Below, one piece after another: positions 25,369 through 36,700 of a stretch of DNA of 64,000 nt (within the stretch, counting starts at the first letter, position 1; each line of letters starts with the position of its first letter). The stretch spans positions 7,068,001 to 7,132,000 of the forward strand of contig OX387203.1 of assembly GCA_947561715.1 (NCBI GenBank), read 5' to 3'. The notes beneath the pieces were generated by a model that searched no databases, was not told where the DNA came from, and saw only the letters and a program-made list of their open reading frames with translations. The position numbers were made by a program, and so were the translations under genes. This stretch comes from Ascidia mentula. Its lineage: Eukaryota; Chordata; Ascidiacea; Phlebobranchia; Ascidiidae.

Positions 25369-26345
25369 GGCGACGGTTTGGCTTGGGGATAATGGGGTTA
25401 CTGTTTTACTGCGTGTGCGCTTACTTACGGGCGAAAAAGTGGCTTCCTTTATGAATTTACTCAACGTGGTTGTTACAAGTTTGTTGGGTTTAAACCCAAC
25501 ACAAAGGTTGATAAAAAAATGGCGACTGGAGCAATATGCTGGCTTGGGGAAAATGGGTTGCAAATGCCGAAACAACAGGCGTTTGCATTAATTTGTAATT
25601 GCCAAAAACAACAGGCTTTTGCGTTAGCAGTCTGTAATTATTATGGTTTCCTATTGGTAGTGACAAGCCGTTATGCCGGACAAACAATTGGCGCTAAAGT
25701 ATGTAAGTTTATAAAAATTTCCCTAGCGACCTAGGTCTTATGGGAGCTATTAGGCTTTCAAAGGGGTGAAACACAATATGCACATTGAAAAAAAATGATC
25801 ATGCAATAAAAAGTCGGTTATCAATAAACAATTAAATGCGTGTGCGAGCGATTATAGTCTTTGAATTATTCGTTTTTGTTATTGTCGAAGGTATTCTACC
25901 TCTCGTTGAGCAGAATTGCTGGGGTTGTTCCGATCTCCTTCGCTGTGCTGTTGGGTTCCAAGATGTTGAGTGGGGCGTCTTCCTTGTTGTGAAAACGAGT
26001 CCGCTGGTCCAAGTGGTGAACGTGATTTGGTTCTGATGTTGCGTGGGGGAGGTGTAGAAGGTTCCTTGCTTCCAAATGATTGTCTTCGGCGCCTAAGTGC
26101 GCTTGCCAAGAGGGGGGCCAAGGTTGAGTGGTTGCGCGGCCGGGAATAGAGCTGGAGTTCCTGGTCAAAAAATATTTGAGAAGTTGGAGACAGATTGTCA
26201 CCTGGGCTTCTGGTTTGGCGTGCTGGTCGCCTGGAGTTGTACGGGCTGCGTCGTCGGTTTGCCGGGTATCTTGGTGTACTGGCTGTTGAAACACGTCTGA
26301 TTCTTCTTTCTGATCTCAAGGGAGTTGCCGAAGACGGGGCACTAT

Positions 26346-26987
26346 TGTAAATAACTCGAAGTGTTTCTGAGATATTTAACAGTGTCTCGATGGCCTGAGC
26401 GGTTATTGAGTCTCTTCGATTGTTAAATCTGCTTCTGCCTCGTTCTCACCAGCAAACAGCTGATTCCAAATAAACAGTTTATTATCAGGCTATGGGAATA
26501 AATCCCAAGCCGGCGAATAGCTTGTAGAGTCTCAGTAATATTAGCAGTGTAACAGTAATACGATATAACAAGTAGAATCGAATGGAATCAAATAGAATCA
26601 AGTAGAATCAAATAGAATAGAATGAATTTTCCGGTATAAACTGAGCTCCTTAACGCTCTCCATTATGAGAGCTGATTGGTCAATAATGTCACGTGATATC
26701 ATGAGTAATATATTGCAGGAACATAAAATACAGTACACATCAATATTATCTGTGGGAGCGGATATAGATGATTCACGCGTGCTGTACTAGCAGTCGCTTG
26801 TTCACACATTCTGTTGCACACTAGCTGAAGGAGTTGATCCTCCTTGTATTATTTTACTCGAGAACATTTGATGAATTTATCATATGGGCCGCAGTATGGG
26901 ATTGTGCAAGCGCTGGCCTCTGTGACGTATGTTACACACGAAAAACATTACGCAATACAAACACTGGTTTCTGTGACGTATGTTACA
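26346..26987 (-). repeat. LTR (upstream/5' LTR in element orientation)
   Basis: This is the 642-bp partner of 22031-22672. Its last + strand bases, TATGTTACA, followed by the G of the target duplication make a CAG splice-acceptor sequence for the host gene. A branch-point-like TACAAAC lies at 26956-26962. Confidence 0.9.
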
Positions 26988-27180
26988 GGTGCTTGCCTAC
27001 ACGGAACTGCTATACTGACAAACGATGGGAAAGAATGCAACTGCGCTTGTTCCTTTGGGTATACTAATGTGGCATGTGCCATTGCTGTGTAAACCATATC
27101 GTGTGTTTGCTTTAGTTGCGTGATTGTAAATTATCGCTAGCAGTAGATTTGTAAGCAAAATTTGGCCGCTGTTTCAGTGA

Positions 27181-27186
27181 AATAAA
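27181..27186 (+). other. Polyadenylation signal AATAAA (C6-like copy 1)
   Basis: It lies 89 bp after the copy 1 stop codon, at the same offset as the AATAAA of copy 2, showing that the 3' end was duplicated as well. Confidence 0.6.
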
Positions 27187-28150
27187 ACCTTTTCAAAATA
27201 GCTCACTGTAAGCTTTCAAGAATATACACAGTCATCTACCGTATTTCATGTAGGAGGCAGTGATCGTGATACAAAAAGAACACCCTAAAATAGGGCCTGC
27301 AACGAAAAGCACTGTAGGTGGCGCTTCACATTCTTTGAGGCTAATAGTCGTATTAAGTCCTTTTATTCTGCATGATTGTTCTTACCAAGTGGCGTTTGAC
27401 TGGACGCAAGACAGGCTTTTCTCTCGTTACATATAGCAGTTATTGTGGCAATGCTTGCAGTAGAAAACCAGGAATAATGAAAGGATATGACAAACCAGCG
27501 GAACACAATACTAACTTTGCGGTAGCGTTAGCACATTCGTCGCTAGTAATGTAACCTTATCTTTCACACGTGTGTGACCGTAATTAACTCGCGGACTCCC
27601 AAAACTGACGTCACGAGCAACGGTTTTCCAGCAAAGAAGGATTTTCGTGACCGGGAAACAACGTCAGAAGTGAGCAAGTAACGTAAATGGAATAAATGAT
27701 AGGATTTGGTGGTATTTTTATGGGTGCGGGAGTCCAACATGAAAACACATATTTAGTCAGTAATTAATGCGTGTCTTGCTAATGAAAGATCCATCAACTG
27801 TAGAGGTTTCGAGGCCTCTGTTTAGACAAGCTACGGCAGCACTACACCCTATGTTATAACCAATAATCACATTTATGTATTGGGAGAAAAGCCTAGAAAC
27901 CTCACATCGTTTGGTGTTTCAAATGTTCGATCAGAAACGAGAAACAAAGAACTCCCAAGTGGTGTGTGGTTTCATTCAACCAATCTTCCGGAACAATTGA
28001 ATTCGCAGGAAAAAATAAACCGTATTTAATATAGGTCGGGTAAGATTTCTTATGTTTATGAACAAATTTACTAAATTTGTCAGTGTTCAAAATCTTTGGT
28101 TGGGACTTTGAGACACAAAGGTCCGTTTATGGACTGTATTTGAGAGTGGT
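27187..28150. other. Intergenic sequence between the two C6-like copies
   Basis: About 1 kb with no supported gene. Short open frames lack homology. Confidence 0.5.
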
Positions 28151-28241
28151 TCGGTTGAGAGAAGCAACCCGATTTGTAAGAGGCGTCTCATCTTACAACG
28201 GAACCGCATTATCCGATCCACCTCGAGACTTTAGTTTTGCT
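28151..28241 (+). promoter_or_regulatory. Upstream block conserved between the two C6-like genes (copy 2)
   Basis: This is the counterpart of 16731-16813. Both contain GAAGCAACCCGATTTGTAAG and end in TTTAGTTTTGCT. It is a candidate shared promoter or 5' UTR segment. Confidence 0.4.
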
Positions 28242-28480
28242 ACACTGAAAAGTTTTATATAACGAACCTCAGCAAGTAGTGTTTGAAAGATCAGAGCGAA
28301 CTAACCACATTATTTTCTGAAGTGCCAAGAATAGACTAAAGAAATGGAGCTATGTCGAAATGGTCTGAAACGGTGCACGCCTCTAACATGCGCGTAATAC
28401 TGATTGATGTAAGCCGTTGTTGCTAATCATTGAGTTAAGGATGCCTACTTTATACAATTTTTAACCAAGGTTGTGTTACT

Positions 28481-31400
28481 ATGATGTCTAATATATTCCT
28501 GACTCTGTTAGTTACAACTTTGGTAACGCAAAGATGCGGAGCGTGTGGAGCTAAATCCGTGGACTGCAAGGTTAGTATAAGCTATCAAATGAAAAATGTA
28601 TATTTTCTTTGTACATAGCGGAAAGGTTTGGTAATTATACAATTGCCAATGGTGACACATTATTGCATGACTATGTGACTTTATTGCTGAAAATGAGTTT
28701 TTTTAAATATGCAACGAGAAAAAAAATATTTTTCAATTAGCTGGGACCTTGGGGCGGCTGGACGCATTGCAGTAAATCATGTGACGAGGGTCAGCAGCAC
28801 CGTTCGAGATCTGTGACGACACAGAAGTCAGGGTCTGGAAGGGAATGTGACAGCACCGAGGATTCCAGAGATTGTAACAAATTTCCCTGCCCTGTTGACT
28901 GCGTGTGGGGTTCGTGGAGTTCTTGGGGCGAATGTACTGGAATCGGTCGCAACACAATGGTACGACTCCCCCATGCGTTGAAGTATAATAATTAAGTGAC
29001 TTTTAAGCTTGATCAAATAGCTACCAAAGTACAAAAAGTTTGACGTGTTTATGAATTTTGTTTTACTTTTTATTTAGTAAATTATTGACAAAACTTCATT
29101 ATTGATAATATTTAATGATAACGAAGAAATGATGTTACAATTGGTCATAAATTTGAACTTGTGTCTGTACAAACTGACACCTTCGTCAATTACTGATATT
29201 CGTTGCGATTTCCCAACTACAAGTGATGTGTATTTATTTTGGTACGCAACGGAACGTATCCAGGAAAGTCAACAAAAAGTAAAATAGTGTATACCAAACT
29301 TTATAGCTTACAGGACCAGCCTCCACTGATGTAACCCGATAAGTCTATTAACTCACCTTTAAATTGTTCCAACCTAACCACAACGTTTTATTAAGAGTCG
29401 AATAAGAAATGTGAGTTCTCCGGCTAAGTTTGGAGGAATGCAGTGTTTGGGGTTGAACACTAATACAAAGAGTTGTGAACCAGATTATGTGAAACCGAAT
29501 GCTACCGAATGTCCGAAGACGCATTTCATGTGTGACGAAGGTCTGTGAATAACACATTTCTAGAAACTATATGTAAATATACCCACATCACTCACGAAAC
29601 AAATAAGTTTGCAAGGATTAAGATTGCATTTTAATATGATCCACAAAAGCAGACTCCCGCAAATATTTGATACAGATCAAGCAACCAGACTGACTTTTTT
29701 TTAACTATACAATAGTTGTTTGATGTGTGTTAAGTTGTACCTTGATTGCATTTCTGGGTGTTTGCAGGATGGAGCTGCATAAAACCAACTCTGTTGTGCA
29801 ATGGTGATCAAGACTGCAATGACAATTCGGACGAGCTCAACTGCACCGTTGTAAATTCCCCCTGCCCCAAAAACGAAAATCCCCAAAGAGCTCCAAGCAT
29901 TGAGGCCGCAGAAATCGGGTATAGGCTTTTAGTGATTGGCTGAGGTATAAAGTTGACAGTAATCTTTTACTTCCACTGTAACAATCCCGAAGTCTCACTG
30001 TTTTCAAAAATACAAACACCAGAGTTTATTTCAATGTATTTCTCGGTGCCAACGTTCTTCGAAGCAATTTATACGTTTATATGTAACTTAGGATGACGTG
30101 TTTGCATTTCCGCAATACTGTCCAAATGGAATCAAAACCCTAACACAAACAGGTTAATTTTTTAAATTGCTTTGAACAACCATTGTAACCTCCTGTCAAA
30201 GAAGTAGTATATAGAAGTCTGCATGCGATACTGGGCATTCAACATACAAGGTTGACAACCAGTATATGCATAGATTCGATATCTTGGAAAACAAAGCGAG
30301 TGGAAGAATTCTAAACAACCGGTGTTTTAGCGGAAAATGCTTACTGCAAGGTAGAGGTGACGCCACCAAGAGGTTTCGGCTTCCAGTAAACATACAAAAG
30401 TATCAATTTGAGGTAAACAATAGCATGTTGCGCATTCCTTGGTTTTCAATGTTTGTCCTTGCAATGTCCAAAGACAAAAGTAAAATTAAAAATATTTCGA
30501 CGTTTATTTGAGAAAACGTGACTTTTTGGCCTAGTAAACGTGAGTAGTTTATGAAATTCCTGTTGCTGCCAGGCATATTTGAATTTAAAATGTACTGCTT
30601 TCAGTACTACGCAAACTGTGCCGACATTTATCTTCTGTCAATACAGCAGAACTTGGACCACTGAGGTTTTCGTTGTTTACAATCACTATTTTCAGGCCGG
30701 AGTTGAAACAGGCTTTGAGTCGAGCTCACACGAGAGTGCGCACAACTTCTTAAAAGATGAGAAGAAAACTATAAGCAGAAAAATCGACACAAGTATTTCT
30801 GTTCTATGTGAGTTTAAATTAAATGCGACACGCATGAAAGTAGGCCTGCAAAAGTTTTCTTTAAATTGTGAAGAATTTAGCTATTAACTAAATTCCGGAT
30901 TTTTATGCACAAATGGGACCAATTAAAATGATTCCTGCATGGCAAGCATTTTCCATTTAGTCTTCGAAATTCGATTTTATTTTTGCAGTGGAAGAAGTTT
31001 TTACTTTGGGACTCAAAGCTTCTTATAGCTCCGATGAGAAACAGAGAATAATGGTTGAAGAAAGCAGAAAGTATGACTCAAAGTTCTTTAGGATAAAAAG
31101 CAGTATTCGCATTGCTACGTTCAGGTAACGGCTCTAAAATGTAATGCTAGTTTCGGGTGTTTAGTTTGGTTTGAACTTCGACGTTCTTTCATAAAGATGA
31201 GACCTTTACTGAAAAAGAAACTCTATCACAGTTTTTAAACCAGCCACCAATTTGGGCCAAGCGGTCGATGAAATTACATTTACATATAGGTTTCGTTATA
31301 TGTATTAGAGAAGCAACAAGCCTCTGATTGATGCTAGCAGATTAATTAGAAAATCGATATCGCTTATGTGATATAAGCATCATCTGTTGTTTATTCAAAC

Positions 31401-32761
31401 AGAATGAGTCTCACCTTTGTTGTGGTATAATTTATACACCAGCGTTCGTATGACTACCATATCTATCACATACTTATTCACAGAACTCTACGGTACGACC
31501 TTGCAGTATCCAACGTATTCAAACAACGCGAAGCCTCCTTACCTTTACATTATGACTACGTAAAATACGCCGAATTCATCTCTGACTTTGGTACGCATTA
31601 CTACTCAAGCGGAGTGATTGGCGGTCAATATGAACACACATTTATTTACGACAGATCGGAACTCAGCGAGTCACGTAAGTTGTTGCTTTGAAAAGGATGA
31701 TTCTAACTCAGAGCATGCAGACCGTTGATTTTTTTTTAAACATAGACTTGTCTGAGAAGGATCAAAAAAATTGCTTGGAGTTTGAAATTTCCTTGAAATT
31801 GGATAAGATTAAGAAGTTGAACAACATATCCGGTGATGGAAAAGTTGGCTACAGGCAATGTTTAGAAAACTCCTTATCACATAAAAATGGAGGTAAATGC
31901 CAATGTATTTGTTGTGTAAAATTTTTGCCTGTGTTTGTACAGCAAGTAAAAATTATATGTGGCCTAAAAGGCTAATTATCATAAACTTTTCTAGCAGCTA
32001 AACTCAAGAGAAAATTTCAAAACAAATATGTTATTTGAACTTACATTAACCTTCTCTGACAAAGTTTTTTTGAGCTTTGTCATGTTTAAACAAATCTATG
32101 ATCTCTAGGAAGTTTCATAAATTCAGCATCTCGTGTGATTTCTATCGTGAAAGGAGGCTCAATTACAACTGCAGGAAAGTTAAGTTTCTCTGATAAACAA
32201 TCACCAGCAGAGGGCGATTTTGATGCATGGGTTGCCTCAGTTGAACATTATCCACAGGTTATAGACTTTGAGGTAGGTTGAAGACTGGACGGTATCCTAG
32301 AAATTCAAAACCTAAATTGAAAATGCCAGGGACAAACATGCGTGGGAATAAAACGTTGTAAGCAGGTTGGAAAGGGGCATAAACAACAATAAGTAACAAT
32401 TGACCACCAAATATTATCCTTTCTGTGGCAAATGTATTAAATCTTAATTATTCACTAAATTATCCGTTGTAACTTTATTAGACGAACCTCAAGCGTCATT
32501 TACTTACAGTTGGCTCCTATTTCGAACGTCTTTATGTCAGCTGACAAACGGGAAAATATGGAACGGGCGTTGACCGAATACTTCGGGCGTTTTGATCCTG
32601 ACAAATGTTCGGATGCTTGCGATCACGGAACTGCTATACTGACAAACGACGGGAAAGAATGCAAGTGCGCTTGTGCAATGGGATTCACTGGTGTGTCTTG
32701 CGCAGAAACAAAGTGGTGTCGCAGAGATCTGTACAGTCAACCCTGGCATGCCTTTATGTAA
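28481..32761 (+). CDS. C6-like terminal complement component (MACPF protein), copy 2, intact
   Basis: Eleven exons give 581 residues: 28481-28570, 28741-28959, 29396-29540, 29768-29918, 30274-30412, 30696-30807, 30989-31124, 31484-31674, 31746-31892, 32109-32272 and 32510-32761. All phases close. Modules in order are: a hydrophobic signal peptide (MMSNIFLTLLVTTLV); thrombospondin-1 repeats (from WGGWTHCSKSC, then WGSWSSWGEC); LDL-receptor class A (CNGDQDCNDNSDELNC); the MACPF pore domain with signature GTHYYSSGVIGG; and an EGF-like tail (CKCACAMGFTGVSC). This matches the core of complement C6-C9. It lacks the CCP and FIM modules that vertebrate C6 carries after the MACPF domain, as in other invertebrate C6-like proteins. 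The protein is probably secreted. AATAAA lies at 32851. The last exon is uninterrupted where copy 1 carries its retrotransposon. The exact vertebrate orthologue (C6, C7, C8 or C9) cannot be set. Confidence 0.92.
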
Positions 32762-32850
32762 CTCTCTGAATCTGAGATGGTTTACGTGTAAATTGTGTGG
32801 ATTTGCTGAACTAACTTCCTTGGAAATATTCACTGTAGTGTCGTTATTAA

Positions 32851-32856
32851 AATAAA
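32851..32856 (+). other. Polyadenylation signal AATAAA (C6-like copy 2)
   Basis: It lies 90 bp after the stop codon, the same distance as in copy 1. Confidence 0.6.
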
Positions 32857-32861
32857 ACCCA

Positions 32862-33734
32862 ATCAAAATGGCTTGTGTGATATCTAACAACATTTCGCAT
32901 GAAACGCGCATACTTATCTTTCATCGAACAAACTAGGCATTTTAATACACACGCTATAACATAGAAGAAGCACAGTTTTATTGGCGAAAAAACAGTCGCC
33001 ACGAGAAACGGTTCCCAAGCAACCGAGAAAATGAGCCATTTGTGAGGATTTTCGTACCGGAAAAAAACGTCACAAGAACTTCACAGGTAACGCGCACAGT
33101 GCTTAAATATTGAAACAACTGGTTTCTTAAGCGTTTGTAAAGGCGACTTTTTAGTAGTGAGTGGTTCAACCATTCCCTTTAAAGATTTATCTGATGTGGT
33201 AAGGGCCATATCACTTGATTAGTTGGGTTGCTTGTAATTATTTTTGATAAGAAGCCTTTTCTATAGGTGCTTGGGTTATTGGAGTCCAGTTGATTGGGCA
33301 ATAAGCGTAGAGAAGGATGGACCAATGGAGGCGATGGGAAGTGAGCAGAATTGAGCATAGAATCGATTCTAATACTGAATATTGATTCCAACATATTTAT
33401 CCTATACAGTATGTAGTATATGATGTAGATAGACCTTGAGTGGAAAACAGCGACTGTTTGTTAAATAACCAAACGTGCCCAATTTTGCCCACCGCCACAG
33501 CACGAAGCATAAATAAAAAGCAGCAATACAAAAATAAGTCATGGAAAAAACAAAACAAGTGAAAAAAAGAAGAATTCTAGCGCAATAGACAGATTTTTCT
33601 AGACGCAGTTTTCCATCGCAAACACCTCCGACTGGATTTGAAATATCCACCTAACTCGCAACTTCGGGTAACTTCGGATGTCTTCCCGTGTTTTCGGAAG
33701 CAATTCCCATTAATCGGAACACTTCGGTTTCGAG
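32862..33734. other. Intergenic, 3' UTR of PPP2R3
   Basis: About 870 bp separate the convergent C6-like copy 2 and PPP2R3. Nothing else is supported here. Confidence 0.5.
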
Positions 33735-36700
33735 CTAAGTCTTGAGGCCTTGTTTTGCGTCGCCAAGAAAGCTAGTACGTTCCATAGCGTCCGTGCTATC
33801 ATCGCCTGATCTCTGAGCACCCTTGGCGTCGAGACCGATCCCGAAGTTGCGCAATTCCTCCTCAATTAGAGGATCCACTTCTTCATCGTAATTCCTAACC
33901 ACATAAACAATCCATAAATGAAATTAAAAGACTAAGCCATACGGTTATTATACAGTTGTCAGAAACGAATAGTGGAATTTCGGAATTATTTTGTTATACC
34001 ATTAACCCTGCACAAAATTTATAATAATCGAATCTGTTACTTCTATTTTCGCCTACCATATTGTTATTTCAAAAGCACAAATGCTTGACATACAAAAACA
34101 TAATTAACTCAGTCTTGAAGCGAAACAAGACAAGCAGAAGAATCCGCTTTTACAGAACTCTCTTACATATCAAACGATCCCTGTTCGTTGGCTTGTTCTT
34201 CAGCCACAAGAACCTCGTATTCGTCAGCCGCAAATTTTTCCCAGTCGCTCGGCTCCATCATGGGAGAGTCGACGTCCTGTAAATAATCCAAAGCGTTGCA
34301 GTCCAAATCTCGACGTATTTATGATAGAGTTATTTTACTGCGATTGCCGGAAGCGAAATTTTCGATAATCTTGAAAATCTAAATAAGATGATGTCACAAA
34401 CCTTCTGAGGGGCGAAGGGGTCTTTCTGTTCGTGGTCGAGGTACTTTTCGACGTTGAAAAATGTGTCAAAGAAGACGTTCGCCATCTTACAGTTTTTCAG
34501 ATCCTTCAACGTGATTCGGTCGCGGTTGACTGGTTTCACCATATCCAACATCTGTACAATGTCATGTTTTTTTTTGAGTTTTTTTATTATATTATTTGAT
34601 TATTTGAAGCAGGTTTCTCTATACACATCTATTAAAATACACTTTTTCACTTTCGACCAAGGGCCAACAAGAGCAAGTCTTTTTAAACGTTTTTTTCAAT
34701 ATTTTAGATATGAAAAAAACGTATGTTGGTATAGTTTACAGTTATGGGACATTAGCGGACCTGACAGACACAATCCTCGAATGGCAGCGGTTCAATGTCA
34801 AGTTGTTCCAACTTCCGCATTTGCTCTTCATAGAAATATTCCATCTCGTACATAGAAATCACGCCGTCGCCGTCCACATCCATGCAACGAAACCAATATT
34901 CCTGGCTGCAACAAACATATTTCATGAGAATGCAATGACGTAGCAGTGACGCAATAGACTCGTGACGCAACACACCCGTAAAAGGAAAATTAAAAATATC
35001 AAAACACACCTTGTATTCGACTTTTTATCCTCTTCCGATATAAGAAACCATACAAAATCAACGTACGACATCGTGCGGGCGCGATGATCAGAGGAGTCCC
35101 ACCGCGTGACGGCGCCGCAGAGCACGCGATCGATGAGACGGCTCGACAAAGCTGTGAGCAAAGTATTGTTTACAGCTTTACAGGAAGTGGCCTTTCTTTG
35201 GGCCCCGATCTAAAGTTATGGCTCCATCATAACAAAGAAAATCTTTGCTGCAGCGAGGCATGGCAACATGGCATAAGTTGGTGTGGCAATGTAGCGATAT
35301 TGGGTGAATCGCGTAAACCGGTACCAGCACAATACGTGCATTGTATGTACAAATACAAAAGTTGCAAAAAGCAATTTCAATGTCCTTAGGGTTGGATCGG
35401 TGTTTGTTTAGCATTTTTTTTTGAAACAGCTTGTCAACGACGCGGACACCAACTAACTCGAAACATCTTTTTTTTTGCTTTTGGCCAGCATATAACACGT
35501 CACTCGCATGCCTGTCCAAAACACACAAAAAGGTTCGTCTACTACTTCCGTCCCAAAAACTTGCGCAGCGACCAAAAAGTACCACACTAGGGGAATACCC
35601 ACCACCGTTGGCGTGTCGGGTGAGGTCCAGTTTATCGATGACGAGATCGTGGTCGGTGTCGAGCTCCCAGAACTTGCAGTAAACCACGTAGAAGTGTTCG
35701 TAGGAGAAGTAATCTGTCACCGCGTTGATGTCTTCCTCTTCTTCGAGGCTGGCGAGGATCTAAAAAGTGGGTCGGGTTATATAAGCACGGCAGGGTGACT
35801 CGAAGATCGCTTTAATGCGTGACTGGTTTCTAGTTTAATTGTGGTTTCGGGGTAAAGTTCATCGGTATCTTAAAGCCTTGCAGATTTTGCAACATCTTTT
35901 ATGACAAATTTCGTTTTTTATCTCAGCAATCCCTTGGTTTTGAGCAACTGAAAAGTCGCAAAAAAAAACTTTTTAAACCGTTGTTCCTTTAAACACGCAC
36001 ACCAGCACACACGTCTAATCTAAATCGCTTCGAGCGCTTCGTTGATTTGCACGATACAGTATAACCACAGAGGGTCAAGAAGGTTTATGTTTATCCGTCT
36101 TGCCTTTAATCTCACCTCAAGAAAGTTGCTACGTCGCATTTCAGTCACAGTGATTTGTCCCGACCAAGAACGATTGACGACGTAGAAAATTCGTGCAATT
36201 ACCTTTGAATAAGACAAAAAAAGTCACTACCTATGCATAGTAAATAAATATTGCCTGTATAATAAAACGTCAAAGGCATATTTTTGGGACGAGAAAAACG
36301 TTATTTGTCATTATTAGCAAAAGGGGAAATTTTCAATTTAGATCTTTAGAACGTAATTTTTAATAGCTTACGTGTAGGCTGGTATTTTTTTATCATATTA
36401 ATGTGCTTTTTTATTATCAATGCTTTAGTTACGTAACCTCAACGGATAATGCAATCTTGTCTATAGATTTTGTAGGCATCAGCAACCAATTTGCACACGT
36501 TACTTAGAATATACGCGTGAATGCGTCACTTTCGGTAACAGAGCAGTATCCCAAGCCTTGGTACATTGTTACAAAGGATATAGACTCACAGTGTTCATGT
36601 AACGTGTATGAAACTCTGGTGCTTCTCTGAGGAACGTCAACCCTGGGTGGCATTCCACAATGTCCTGTGAGAACAAAGTTCAAGCAAGAATTAACGAATG

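Larger units (their letters stand above)
22031..26987 (-). mobile_element. Non-autonomous Ty3/gypsy-type LTR retrotransposon with gag and env-like remnant, no pol
   Basis: This is a complete insertion of 4,957 bp bounded by two 642-bp LTRs and a 4-bp target-site duplication GGTG (22027-22030 and 26988-26991). LTR ends are TG...CA. It is inserted antisense to the host gene: gag and the env-like region read on the minus strand, and a polypurine tract (GGGGGGAAG on the minus strand) abuts the LTR at 22673. The interior is only 3,673 bp and lacks protease, reverse transcriptase and integrase, so it must rely on a related full element. The LTRs look identical, so the insertion is young. I did not identify a standard TGG-type primer binding site. 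Confidence 0.9.
17177..27092 (+). pseudogene. C6-like terminal complement gene, copy 1 (frameshifted, retrotransposon-interrupted)
   Basis: Eleven exons match copy 2 exon for exon: 17177-17266, 17562-17780, 17954-18098, 18719-18869, 19206-19345, 19921-20032, 20240-20372, 20647-20837, 20910-21056, 21547-21710, and 21925-22027 joined to 26989-27092. Encoded modules are signal peptide, two thrombospondin-1 repeats, LDL-receptor class A, MACPF (GTHYYSSGVIGG in exon 8) and a cysteine-rich EGF-like tail. The family forms or regulates membrane-attack pores. Two lesions are seen. Exon 5 has one extra base near 19256 (140 instead of 139), giving a TAA a few codons on. The last exon is split by a 4,957-bp LTR element whose ends look like splice sites. 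AATAAA lies 89 bp after the stop (27181), as in copy 2. It may be a recent pseudogene; a sequencing error in exon 5 cannot be excluded. Confidence 0.75.

Noticed and set aside
25879..26319. Arginine-rich minus-strand frame of 146 codons between LTR and gag
   Set aside because: It begins at TTG and contains no ATG; the overlapping frame begins at GTG. In a eukaryotic element this is more likely leader sequence than a protein.
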